Source of the DNA: Roseicella sp. DB1501
GTDB lineage: Bacteria > Pseudomonadota > Alphaproteobacteria > Acetobacterales > Acetobacteraceae
Direction of reading: 5' to 3'
Assembly (NCBI RefSeq): GCF_013112485.1
Contig: NZ_JABFHG010000002.1
Location: 1-64,000 of the forward strand
DNA: 64,000 nt
The position numbers and the translations under genes were made by a program. Shown here piece after piece: positions 53,756-62,146 of this stretch (its first letter is position 1; each line of letters opens with the position of its first letter). The notes beneath the pieces are model-generated. The model saw only the letters and a program-made list of their open reading frames with translations. It had not been told where the DNA came from and did not search any database.

Positions 53756-54048
53756 GGCATCAGTCACTGGGTCGCGCTGCCTTTCGCCTGAAAGGGGCCG
53801 AGCCGCCCCATCCCGCCTCTCTAACTGCCCGAACGTTACGGCTGTTTGAAGCAAAAGCGGTGCCCTGGCGGATTTCCGTCGCTGCGGCACCGCCGGCGCC
53901 GCTCCACCCGCGCGACCCTGGCCCGCGGGCGCGGCGTCGTCCAGGCCGGCATGGCGAGAGCTGGCGGCCTCGGCCGACCGGCGGGGCGTTTCCGCCCGGC
54001 CGCGATCGATCTAGCCTTCGCAGGACAGCACGCAGGAGGGGAAACGGC

Positions 54049-55287
54049 ATGTCGACACAGGCGCAAGGCGACGGGAAGCCGGTGAGCGGAAGCCCGGCCG
54101 GCGGCGGCCCGCTGGCCGGCATCCGCGTGCTCGACCTCACCGCCGTGGTGCTCGGGCCGCTCGCCACCCAGACGCTCGGCGACTGGGGCGCCGAGGTGAT
54201 CAAGATCGAGACGACCAGCGGCGACCTGGTGCGCAATTCCGGCGTGTTCCGTAACCGCGGCATGGCCTCCGTCTTCCTCGGCGTGAACCGCAACAAACGC
54301 TCGGTCGCGCTCGACCTGAAGACGCCGGAAGGCGCCGCCGTCCTGCGGCGGCTGATCCCGACGGTGGACGTGCTGGTCACCAATATCCGCCCCGCCGGCA
54401 TGGCGCGGCTCGGCTTCGGGCCGGAGCAGTGCCGGGCGCTCAACCCGCGCATGGTCTTCGCCGTCGCCACCGGCTTCGGCCAGGACGGGCCGCACCGCGC
54501 CCGCCCCGCCTTCGACGAGATCATCCAGGCCGCCTCGGGCCTGGCGGACATCGTCGGGCAGGAGGAGGGGCGGCCGCGCTTCGTGCCCTCCCTGGTCGCC
54601 GACAAGATCACCGGCATGGCGCTGGTCTCGGCCGTGCTGGCGGCGCTGCTGCACCGCGAGCGCACCGGCGAGGCGCAGCTCGTCGAGGTGCCGATGCTCG
54701 AGACCATGGCCGCCTTCGTCGCGGTCGAGCACCAGGGCGGCCATGCCTTCACGCCGCCGATCGGCGAGCCCGGCTACAAGCGCCTGCAGCACCGCAAGCC
54801 GGTCCCGACCAAGGATGGCTGGATGACCCTGCTGCCCTACAGCTCGGCCAATTGGTGCGCCTTCTTCCGCGCGGCGGGGCGGGAGGAGCTGATCGAGGAG
54901 CTCTCGGTCGAGGACCCGGTGAAGCGCAATGCCCAGATCGACCGAGTCTATGCCGCGGTGGCCGCGATCGCCCCCGGCCGCACCACTGCGGAATGGCTGG
55001 CGCTCTGCGAGGAGCACGACATCCCGGCGACCGCCTTCTCGACCATCGAGGACCTGCCGGCGCATCCGCAGATCGCGGGCGTCGGCCTGTTCCAGCCGCT
55101 GCAGCATCCGAGCGAGGGGGAGCTGCGCATGGCCCGGCCGCCGACCCGCTTCGCCGCGACGCCGGCCAGCATCCGCCGGCATCCGCCGCGACTCGGCGAG
55201 CATACCGATGAGGTGCTGGCCGAACTCGGCTACGCCCCGGAGGAGATCGCCGCCCTGGCCGAGCGCCGCGTCATCCGGCGAGGCTGA
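54049..55287 (+). CDS. CaiB/BaiF-family CoA-transferase
   Basis: A 412-residue family III CoA-transferase. The N-terminal block GIRVLDLTAVVLGPLATQTLGDWGAEVIKIE, NRNKRSVALDLKTPEG, and the catalytic Asp D156 in RPAFDEIIQAASG are intact. Substrates vary from carnitine to 2-methylsuccinate and oxalate; none is implied here. AGGAGGGGAAACGGC precedes ATG 54049. It is divergent from glgP, with 293 bases between starts in which I see no gene. Confidence 0.92.
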   Translation: MSTQAQGDGKPVSGSPAGGGPLAGIRVLDLTAVVLGPLATQTLGDWGAEVIKIETTSGDLVRNSGVFRNRGMASVFLGVNRNKRSVALDLKTPEGAAVLRRLIPTVDVLVTNIRPAGMARLGFGPEQCRALNPRMVFAVATGFGQDGPHRARPAFDEIIQAASGLADIVGQEEGRPRFVPSLVADKITGMALVSAVLAALLHRERTGEAQLVEVPMLETMAAFVAVEHQGGHAFTPPIGEPGYKRLQHRKPVPTKDGWMTLLPYSSANWCAFFRAAGREELIEELSVEDPVKRNAQIDRVYAAVAAIAPGRTTAEWLALCEEHDIPATAFSTIEDLPAHPQIAGVGLFQPLQHPSEGELRMARPPTRFAATPASIRRHPPRLGEHTDEVLAELGYAPEEIAALAERRVIRRG

Positions 55288-55899
55288 GGCCGCACCGAGG
55301 AGGGGGATGGCCCGCCGCCCCCTTCTTTCCTCCGGCAGGCCGCCGCACCACCGCTGCATCCACAGCGCGCGCACGATCCGACATCGCATCGACCTCGACT
55401 GTTTTTGTGCACCCGCGCCCCGCTCTTGATGCGGAATCGCACAGCGCGCCAGCCCGACGCGCGCTATATCGTTGCGACATCGAGGCGATTGGCGCCAAGA
55501 AGCGAAGGCAGGGAACTCACGTTTCCGTGTTGACAGGGCTCACGGATTGTTCAATGTATAAAGCATTGGATTTGAGGTCTCGGATGCTCGCGGCTTCATC
55601 ATACGCCTCTGGCATTTCAACCCTGCCGCAGGGGGCGCCGGCCCGGCCTTCCCCGCTCCGCCGGTGCCTCCTGCTCCTCTCCGGTTGGGTGCAGCCCCGG
55701 CGCTACCGTCCCGAGCGCCACTACATGCGGGGCGGCAGCACCATCGGCTCGCGCAGCCTCGCCGCCGCCCATGCCCGCATTGCCGGGCGCGGCTGAGGAG
55801 GCCCGGCCACAAGCCCAGCCGCTGATCGCCGGGGCCTGACGCGCCGATTCGCTGGCCCTGCCGCTGGACGCGCCTCGCCCCGGATGGAAGGGTCCGGCC
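55288..55899. other. 612-bp gap, locally AT-rich, with one doubtful short frame
   Basis: No gene can be supported with confidence. TTGACA at 55530-55535 looks like a -35 box, but the nearest TATAAA (55557-55562) is 21 bases away, too far for a normal promoter. An 80-codon frame from ATG 55554 to 55796 has no good ribosome site and unlikely composition in its second half. The stretch 55480-55620 is clearly less GC-rich than its surroundings, so it may be regulatory sequence or the remains of a lost gene. Confidence 0.4.
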
Positions 55900-57075
55900 A
55901 TGCCAGCGCCCCTGCCCCTCTCGCCCCGCATAGAGGCCACCGACGCGCCCCCCATCCCCGCCGCCCGCGCCTGGGCGACGCGCTATGCCGGCGGCGCCGG
56001 GCCGGCCATCGACCTGACCCAGGCCGTGCCAGGCTACCCGCCGCCCGCCTCGCTGCTCGAACGCCTGGCCGAGGCCGGCGGCAGCCGCGCCGCCGCCACC
56101 TACGGCCCGATCGACGGCGATCCGGCGCTGCGCGACGCCCTGGCCGCCGATGCCGCCGCCGTCTACGGCGCCCCGCTGGCCGCGGCGGATGTGGCGATCA
56201 CCGCCGGCTGCAACCTCGCCTTCTCCATGGTGATGGCGGTGCTGGCGGCGGGCGGCGAGGGCGGCGTCATCTTGCCAACGCCTTGGTACTTTAACCACCG
56301 CATGGCGCTGGCGATGCAGGGCATCCCGGCCGTGCCCCTGCCCTGCCGCGCCGAGGACGGCTTCGTGCCCGATCCCGACCGGCTGGCGCCGCTGCTCGCC
56401 GGTGGGGCGCGCGCCCTGGTGCTGGTCACGCCCAACAATCCGACCGGCGCGATCTATCCCCCGGCGATGATCGAGACCTGCGCCGCGCTCTGCCGGCGGC
56501 ATGGCGCCTGGCTGGTGATCGACGAGACCTATCGCGACTTCCTGCCCGCCTCGGCGCTGCCGCCGCACCGGTTGTTCCAGGATCCCGGCTGGCGCGACAG
56601 GGTGGTGCATCTCTACAGCTTCTCGAAGGCCTATTGCGTGCCGGGGCATCGCCTCGGCGCCGTCCTGGCCGGGCCGCGACTGCGCACGGCGCTGATGAAG
56701 GCGCTCGATACCTGGCAGATCTGCGCGCCGCGGCCGGCGCAGGCCGCCCTCGCCTGGGCGGTGCCGGCGTTGGCGGAATGGCGCGCCGGCAACCGCGCGC
56801 TGATGGCCGGACGCGCCGAACAGTTCCGCGCCGCGGTCGCGCAACTGCCCGGCTGGCGGCTGGACGCGCTCGGCGCCTACTTCGCCTATCTCCGCGTGCC
56901 GGAGGAAGGGCCGGCCGCCCTGACGGTTGCCGAGCGCCTGGCGGTGGAGCGCGGGCTGCTCGGCCTGCCCGGCCCCTTCTTCGGGCCGGGCCAGGAGCGG
57001 CATTTGCGCCTCGCCTTCGCCAATGCCGGGGAAGAGGCGATCGCCGAACTCCCGGCGCGGCTCGCCGCGGGCTGA
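55900..57075 (+). CDS. Class I/II aminotransferase
   Basis: A 391-residue PLP aminotransferase. The lysine is K243 in YSFSKAYCVPGHRLG, preceded by TPNNPTG and VIDETYRDF. These match the aspartate/aromatic aminotransferase superfamily, in the branch of less characterised AspC-like proteins. ATG 55900 gives the expected start. It converges with the Ohr gene 96 bases downstream. The amino donor is unknown. Confidence 0.88.
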   Translation: MPAPLPLSPRIEATDAPPIPAARAWATRYAGGAGPAIDLTQAVPGYPPPASLLERLAEAGGSRAAATYGPIDGDPALRDALAADAAAVYGAPLAAADVAITAGCNLAFSMVMAVLAAGGEGGVILPTPWYFNHRMALAMQGIPAVPLPCRAEDGFVPDPDRLAPLLAGGARALVLVTPNNPTGAIYPPAMIETCAALCRRHGAWLVIDETYRDFLPASALPPHRLFQDPGWRDRVVHLYSFSKAYCVPGHRLGAVLAGPRLRTALMKALDTWQICAPRPAQAALAWAVPALAEWRAGNRALMAGRAEQFRAAVAQLPGWRLDALGAYFAYLRVPEEGPAALTVAERLAVERGLLGLPGPFFGPGQERHLRLAFANAGEEAIAELPARLAAG

Positions 57076-57171
57076 GCCCCGCGGCGCCCTTCCATCAACG
57101 CCCCTGATGCGTGACCGCGCGAGGGAACTCGTTTGGGGCCTCGGATCGATCGACGGACTGGTCCATCGGTA

Positions 57172-57600
57172 TCAAACGACCTTCAGCCGCACGGGGATAT
57201 TGTTGCGGGTGGCATTGGAATAGGGGCAGATCTGGTGCGCCTTCTCGACCAACGCCTCGGCCTGGTCGCGCGGCACGCCGGGCAGCGTCACGTCCAGCCC
57301 GATATCGAGGCCGAAGCCGCCTTCGCTGCGCGGGCCGATGCCGACCGTCGCCTTCACCGTCGCATCGTCCGGCACCTTCGCCGTGCCGTCCTGCGAGGCG
57401 GCGAATTTCATCGCGCCGATGAAGCAGGCGGCATAGCCGGCGGCGAAGAGCTGCTCCGGATTGTTGCCCGGGCCACCGCCGCCGCCGAGCTCCTTCGGCG
57501 TCGCCAGCCGTAGCTCCAGGCTGCCATCCTCGGTTCGCGCCGAGCCGTCGCGGCCACCGGTCGCGGTCGCGCTGGTCCGGTACTTCACGTCGACGGGCAT
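57172..57600 (-). CDS. ohr: Organic hydroperoxide resistance protein (Ohr/OsmC family)
   Basis: A 142-residue Ohr peroxidase. The two redox cysteines are C59 ([11 protein letters not shown]) and C125 ([12 protein letters not shown]), with the N-terminal [13 protein letters not shown] typical of Ohr rather than OsmC. It reduces organic hydroperoxides, using lipoylated partners in known cases. ATG 57600 follows AGGGAGAAAGCGC. No OhrR-type MarR regulator is adjacent. Confidence 0.93.
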   Translation of the reverse strand: MPVDVKYRTSATATGGRDGSARTEDGSLELRLATPKELGGGGGPGNNPEQLFAAGYAACFIGAMKFAASQDGTAKVPDDATVKATVGIGPRSEGGFGLDIGLDVTLPGVPRDQAEALVEKAHQICPYSNATRNNIPVRLKVV

Positions 57601-57758
57601 GCGCTTTCTCCCTGATGGATGACGGCCAAGAATGCCCGCCCTGGGACAAGGTTCCACCATCGGCCGTCCCCCCGCCACGCGACGCATGGCGCCCCCGCGA
57701 CCGGTCCGCTTCCGGTTTCGCCCCGGCTGGCGCAGCCTTGCCGCCGAGGAGGACCGCC

Positions 57759-58823
57759 ATGACCGCACGCCGCCGCGCCCAGGAGTTCTGCGACCGCTTT
57801 GGCCTTCGCCTGCCGATCCTGCAGGCGCCGATGGCCGGGGCCTGCCCGCCGGCCCTGGCCGCGGCCGTCGCCACCGCCGGCGGCCTCGGCGGCTTCGGCG
57901 CGCTGATGTCTTCGCCGGCGCAGATGCGCGACTGGGCCACGCAATTCCGCGCCGCCAGCAACGGCGCCTTCCAGATCAATCTCTGGATCCCCGACCCCGC
58001 CCCGCAGCGCGACCCGGTGCGGGAGGCGGCGGTGCGCGACGCCCTGCAATCCCTCGCCGGCATCGCCATCCCGGAGCCCGGACCCGGCCCCTTCGTGCAG
58101 GATTTCGCCGCCCAGTGCGAGGCGCTGGCCGAGATCGGCCCGGCCATCGCCTCGAGCATCATGGGCGTCTTCCCGCCGGAGGTCGCGGCGCGGCTGCGCG
58201 AGCGCGGCATCGCCTGGATCTGCAACGTGACCACCGTCGCCGAGGCCCGCCTCGCCGAGGCCGCCGGCGCCGCGGCGGTCGTCGCGCAGGGCGCCGAGGC
58301 CGGCGGCCATCGCGGCAGCTTCGAGGATGCGGCGGCGGAAGCCTCGCAGATCGGCCTCTTCGCCCTGCTGCCGCAGGTGGTGGATGCGGTGCGGATCCCG
58401 GTGATCGCCACCGGCGGCATCATGGACGGGCGCGGCATCGCCGCGGCGCTGACCCTCGGCGCCAGCGCCGTGCAGATGGGCACCGCCTTCCTCTGCTGCC
58501 CGGAGACGGCGATCCACCCCGCCTGGCGCGACGCCCTGCCGCAGACGCGGCCGGAGGATACCGTGCCGACCCGCGGCTTCTCCGGCCGGCTCGGGCGCGG
58601 CATCCGCAACCAGGTGACCGAGCTCTTCGGCGAGGCGCTGCGGCCGGCGCCCTATCCGGTGCAGCGGGCGCTGATGGTGAAGGTGCGGGCCGCGGCCGAG
58701 GCTGCCGGGGAGATCGGGCGCATGCAGGCCTGGGCCGGCCAGGGCGCGGCGCTCGCCACGGCGGAGCCGGCCGGCGCGCTGGTGCAGCGGCTCTGGAGCG
58801 AGGCCGAGGCGCTGCTGCCCTGA
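57759..58823 (+). CDS. Nitronate monooxygenase family protein
   Basis: A 354-residue FMN-binding TIM barrel of the nitronate monooxygenase/2-nitropropane dioxygenase family. [12 protein letters not shown] at the N-terminus, [13 protein letters not shown] with the catalytic His near residue 182, and [30 protein letters not shown] are typical. GAGGAGGACCGCC precedes ATG 57759. Divergent from ohr with 158 bases between starts, so both could share oxidative-stress regulation; this is a guess. Confidence 0.9.
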   Translation: MTARRRAQEFCDRFGLRLPILQAPMAGACPPALAAAVATAGGLGGFGALMSSPAQMRDWATQFRAASNGAFQINLWIPDPAPQRDPVREAAVRDALQSLAGIAIPEPGPGPFVQDFAAQCEALAEIGPAIASSIMGVFPPEVAARLRERGIAWICNVTTVAEARLAEAAGAAAVVAQGAEAGGHRGSFEDAAAEASQIGLFALLPQVVDAVRIPVIATGGIMDGRGIAAALTLGASAVQMGTAFLCCPETAIHPAWRDALPQTRPEDTVPTRGFSGRLGRGIRNQVTELFGEALRPAPYPVQRALMVKVRAAAEAAGEIGRMQAWAGQGAALATAEPAGALVQRLWSEAEALLP

Positions 58824-58842
58824 GGGCGCGGTGAGGGCGCGG
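58821..58842. repeat. 11-bp tandem duplication after a stop codon
   Basis: TGAGGGCGCGG is repeated exactly twice; the first TGA is the stop of the nitronate monooxygenase gene. Harmless here, but it is one of several exact short tandem duplications in the window. Confidence 0.8.
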
Positions 58843-58948
58843 TGCCCGGCTCTTGCATCGCCTCGCCCGGCGCGGCATGCCTCCCGGCGGGAGGGGCGCC
58901 GCTCAGCGACACGCTCAGACGCGATACGCTCAGACCGGGAACATCGCC

Positions 58949-60523
58949 ATGCTCCGCCGAACCCTCCTCACCGGGCTCGCCAGCGCCATCGTCGCGCCGG
59001 CGCTCGCGCAATCCTCCGCCGCCAGCCTGCTGCGCTACGTGCCGCAGGCCGATCTCACCGTGCTCGATCCGGTCTTCACCACGGCCTATATCACCCGCCA
59101 CCACGCGCTGATGATCTACGACCAGCTCTACGGCTTCGACGCGCAGCTCCGGCCGCAGCCGCAGATGGTCGAGGGCCACGAGACGGAGGCCGACGGCCTG
59201 ATCTGGCGCTTCCGCCTGCGCGAGGGGCTGGCATTCCACGATGGCGAGCCGGTGCGCGGGCGCGACTGCATCGCCTCCATCCGCCGCTGGGCGCAGCGCG
59301 ACGCGCTCGGCCAGATGCTGCTCTCCCGCACCGCCGAGATGACGGCGCCGGACGACCGGAGCTTCGTGATCCGGCTCACCCGCCGCTTCGGCCCGATGCT
59401 CGACGCCCTGGCGAAGATCGGCCCGAGCGCCCTCTTCATCATGCCGGAGCGGATCGCCGCGACCGATGCCAACACCCAGATCCGCGAGACCATCGGCAGC
59501 GGCCCCTTCCGCTTCAAGGCGGATGAGCGCGTCGTCGGCGCGCGCGTGGTCTATGAGCGCAACGCCGCCTATGTGCCGCGGCCGGAGGCGCCGAGCTGGG
59601 CCGCCGGCGGCAAGCAGGTCTTCTTCGACCGGGTCGAGTGGACGGTGATGCCCGATCCCGGCACCGCCGCGGCGGCGCTGCAGAGCGGCGAGGTGGACTG
59701 GTGGGAGAACCCGCCGAACGACCTCGCCCCGATGCTGAAGCGCTCGCGCGACGTGGTGATCAAGCGCGGCAGCCCGCTCGGCACCATCGGCACCGGCATC
59801 TTCAACACGCTGCACCCGCCCTTCGACAAGCCGGCGATCCGCCGCGCCGTGCTGCGCGCCATGAGCCAGGAGGATTTCATGAGCGCCGCGGCGGGCGCCG
59901 ACCCGTCGCTCTGGAACGCCAGGGCCGGCGTCTTCACCCCCGGCTCGCCGCTCGCCAGCGAGGCCGGCATGGAGGCGATCACCGGCCCGCGCGACCTCGC
60001 CCGCTCGCGCGGGGAATTGCAGGAGGCCGGCTACAAGGGCGAGACCGTGGTGCTACTCGCCCCCTCCGACCAGCCGGTGCTCTCGGCCCTCGCCGAGGTG
60101 CAGCTCGACCTGTTCAGGAAGCTCGGCATGACGGTCGATTACCGCGTCTCCGACTGGGGCACGCTGGTGCAGCGGCGGGCGAGCCGCGAGCCGGTCGAGA
60201 AGGGCGGCTGGAGCATGTTCCACACCACCTGGAACGGGCTCGACGGCGTCAATCCCGGCGTCATGACCTGGCTGCGCGCCAACGGGCCGCAGGCCTGGTT
60301 CGGCTGGCCAAGCGTGCCGCGCCTCGAAGCGCTGCGGCAATCCTGGTTCGACGCGCCCGATCTCGCGGCGCAGAAGGCGATCGCCGCCGACCTCCAGCGC
60401 GTGGTCTTCGAGGAGGCGCCCTACCTGCCGACCGGCCAGTATTTCGCCAACACCGCCTATCGCCGGACAATCACCGAGCCGATCTCGGAGGTCCTCGCCT
60501 TCTGGGGCGTGAAACGGGTGTGA
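58949..60523 (+). CDS. ABC transporter substrate-binding protein, family 5 (second orphan)
   Basis: A 524-residue periplasmic binding protein of the DppA/OppA family with a short signal peptide (MLRRTLLTGLASAIVAPALAQ). It is a paralogue of the protein at 18145-19755: both share VFHDG/AFHDG-type LREGL, ASIRRWAQRD, SGPF and a closing FWGVK/FWGVE. No permease or ATPase genes adjoin. ATG 58949 is the natural start. It converges on the deacetylase gene with only seven bases between stops. Confidence 0.87.
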   Translation: MLRRTLLTGLASAIVAPALAQSSAASLLRYVPQADLTVLDPVFTTAYITRHHALMIYDQLYGFDAQLRPQPQMVEGHETEADGLIWRFRLREGLAFHDGEPVRGRDCIASIRRWAQRDALGQMLLSRTAEMTAPDDRSFVIRLTRRFGPMLDALAKIGPSALFIMPERIAATDANTQIRETIGSGPFRFKADERVVGARVVYERNAAYVPRPEAPSWAAGGKQVFFDRVEWTVMPDPGTAAAALQSGEVDWWENPPNDLAPMLKRSRDVVIKRGSPLGTIGTGIFNTLHPPFDKPAIRRAVLRAMSQEDFMSAAAGADPSLWNARAGVFTPGSPLASEAGMEAITGPRDLARSRGELQEAGYKGETVVLLAPSDQPVLSALAEVQLDLFRKLGMTVDYRVSDWGTLVQRRASREPVEKGGWSMFHTTWNGLDGVNPGVMTWLRANGPQAWFGWPSVPRLEALRQSWFDAPDLAAQKAIAADLQRVVFEEAPYLPTGQYFANTAYRRTITEPISEVLAFWGVKRV

Positions 60524-60530
60524 TATCGGC

Positions 60531-61184
60531 TTACGCCGGGTCCGCCGAAACGCAGTCGGCGAGGCCCGGCATGGCTTGGCCGGCACGGATCGGCAGGCAG
60601 GACGCGGGCGGCGCGGCGAGGAATTCCACGCCGCGCTCCTGCCATGTGCCGAGCAGGCGGTCGAGATGCCGCATCGCGCCGTTCGGCAGGTCGTGCAGCA
60701 CCATCAGCACCGGCTCTGTCGCCGCGGCATGCTGCGCGAGCGCCCGCTCCGGCCAGCCCTCCGGATCGGCGAAGTCGCGCGGGATGGCGTTCCAGAGCAC
60801 GACGGTATGGCCGCCCGCCCGCAGGTGCCGCGCCGCCGAGGCATTCAGCAGATGCGGCCCGAGCGCGCCGCCGCCGCCATTCGGCCGGAACAGCCGCTCC
60901 GGCTCGCGCAGCGGCCCGAGCAGCGCGTCGCAGGCGGCGATCTCCTCGACCGCCTCGGCGGCGCCGCGCCGGCCGAGCGGCGTGCCATGGCTCAGCGTGT
61001 GGTTGCCGACCGGGAAGCCCTCGGCCCGCGCCCGCTCGGCCAGCGTCCGGCGCGCCGGGTCGCGCAGCTTCTCGCCCACCACGAAGAACATCGCCGGAAT
61101 CCGCCGCCGCCGCAGGATGGCGAGGACATCCGGCGTGACCTCCGGCTCCGGCCCGTTGTCGAAGCTGAGGCAAAGCGGCTGCAT
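60531..61184 (-). CDS. Polysaccharide deacetylase (NodB homology domain)
   Basis: A 217-residue NodB-fold deacetylase. Motif 1 is SFDNGPE with D9 and Asn10, where most members have TFDDG; the metal histidines H62 and H66 are in NHTLSHG; motif 3 RPNGGG and the later VLHDL follow. The Asp-to-Asn change is at the second position of the motif 1 pair, which includes a metal ligand, so activity or metal binding may differ; the pattern may also be normal in this lineage. No signal peptide, so it is likely cytoplasmic. Confidence 0.8.
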   Translation of the reverse strand: MQPLCLSFDNGPEPEVTPDVLAILRRRRIPAMFFVVGEKLRDPARRTLAERARAEGFPVGNHTLSHGTPLGRRGAAEAVEEIAACDALLGPLREPERLFRPNGGGGALGPHLLNASAARHLRAGGHTVVLWNAIPRDFADPEGWPERALAQHAAATEPVLMVLHDLPNGAMRHLDRLLGTWQERGVEFLAAPPASCLPIRAGQAMPGLADCVSADPA

Positions 61185-61239
61185 GCGAATCGGCTCCGGG
61201 GCGAAGGGCGGCGGGAACGGGGCCCGCCGCGCCCCGCCC

Positions 61240-61284
61240 ACTACAGCGGATTGCGTTCGATACTGAACGCCGCTCCGCTGTAGT
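61240..61284. repeat. 45-bp palindromic hairpin at the head of the 63-bp array
   Basis: ACTACAGCGGA at 61240-61250 pairs exactly with TCCGCTGTAGT at 61274-61284; inside, GCGTTC at 61253-61258 pairs with GAACGC at 61265-61270 around a six-base loop. It adjoins the tandem array, whose units also carry GCGGAT/ATCCGC arms, so the two may share an origin. Confidence 0.8.
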
Positions 61285-61532
61285 TCCTTGTTTCCAGGGC
61301 GGATTCCCGCGCTCGGCCGCTCACGCCCTCCCGCGATCCGCTCCAGCCTGTTGTTTGCAGAGCGGATTCACGCGTCCAGGCGTTCACGCCCTCCCGCGAT
61401 CCGCTCCAGCCTGTTGTTTGCAGAGCGGATTCACGCGTCCAGGCGTTCACGCCCTCCCGCGATCCGCTCCAGCCTGTTGTTTGCAGAGCGGATTCACGCG
61501 TCCGGGCGTTCACGCCCTCCCGCGATCCGCTC
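61285..61532. repeat. 63-bp tandem array, four phased copies plus a degenerate one
   Basis: TCACGCCCTCCCGCGATCCG begins at 61321, 61384, 61447 and 61510, exactly 63 bases apart; a diverged unit precedes it from about 61285. Each unit holds a palindrome with GAGCGGAT and ATCCGCTC arms enclosing GGCG TTCA CGCC, plus a 15-base spacer (AGCCTGTTGTTTGCA). The central copies are identical. Because 63 is divisible by three, both strands stay open as a 21-residue repeat, but nothing suggests a protein. It lies between the deacetylase and a secreted protein gene. Confidence 0.92.
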
Positions 61533-61541
61533 TGGCGCCGG

Positions 61542-62135
61542 TCAGTGGCCGTAGGGTGGCGTCACCCCATCGTAGTCGATGGTGAGCGTCACCTGGACCT
61601 CGCCATGCTGCCCCTCGTAGCGCCGCGGCCGGCCATCGGCGGCGACCCAGAGCCGCCCGGGCGCCTCCGAGCTGGTGTCCTTGCCTGTCGTTCCCGGCAG
61701 CATCTGGCGGAAGCTGTAGAGCCGCGCCGCCGCGCCGTCGGGCGCCGTCCCGGCCTCCTCGCGGCAGTCCTGAGGCGGGTAGGCGACGAGGCCGGCGCCC
61801 AGCGCTTGGCGCTCGGCGGCCGTCATCGGCAGCTTCACCCAGCGCCCGGCTCCCGGCGAATTGGCATAGACCACGTCGCCGAGGACGAAGCGCTCCTCCC
61901 GCACCGGCCGCCGCCGCCCAGGCGTCTGCACCGTGAGCAGGGAGTGGAATTGCTCGGCGGCGCCGAGCGCCTGCATCGCGGCGGCAATCGCGGCGCATTC
62001 CGCCTCTCCCGCCCGCGCCGCGCCGGGCAGCAGAGCGGCCAGGAGGAGACCGGCCAGCCCCGCCGCCGGCCCGACCCGAGCCGGGGCACGGCCTGACGCC
62101 GTGCCCCCCGCCATGCGCCGCGCGTCCGACGCCAT
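61542..62135 (-). CDS. Secreted protein of unknown function beside PQQ dehydrogenase
   Basis: A 197-residue protein with an N-terminal export signal (LAGLLLAALLPGAARAGEAE). The mature part has two cysteines (AECAAI and PQDCRE), which may pair, then a beta-rich section ending RPRRYEGQHGEVQVTLTIDY. I do not recognise the family, though the C-terminal part resembles proteins that bind or carry small ligands. GAGGG lies eight to nine bases before ATG 62135. It begins 11 bases after the PQQ dehydrogenase stop, so it is probably co-transcribed and may act with that enzyme in the periplasm. Confidence 0.68.
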   Translation of the reverse strand: MASDARRMAGGTASGRAPARVGPAAGLAGLLLAALLPGAARAGEAECAAIAAAMQALGAAEQFHSLLTVQTPGRRRPVREERFVLGDVVYANSPGAGRWVKLPMTAAERQALGAGLVAYPPQDCREEAGTAPDGAAARLYSFRQMLPGTTGKDTSSEAPGRLWVAADGRPRRYEGQHGEVQVTLTIDYDGVTPPYGH

Positions 62136-62146
62136 CGCCGCGGCCC

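Noticed and set aside
50888-53791. Very long open frame on the plus strand opposite glgC/glgP
   Set aside because: It is antisense to two clear glycogen genes, its composition is Arg/Ala/Gly/His-rich and motif-free, and such frames are expected at this GC content.
55554-55796. 80-codon gene in the 55288-55899 gap
   Set aside because: Weak ribosome site, no recognisable sequence and abrupt composition change within it; kept only as a note in the gap entry.
61285-61532. CRISPR array
   Set aside because: The whole 63-bp unit repeats, including the spacer; there are no unique spacers and no cas genes.
61241-61554. Repetitive proteins with a 21-residue unit on both strands
   Set aside because: Both frames exist only because the 63-bp repeat is a multiple of three; there is no ribosome site, and the DNA palindromes explain the pattern.
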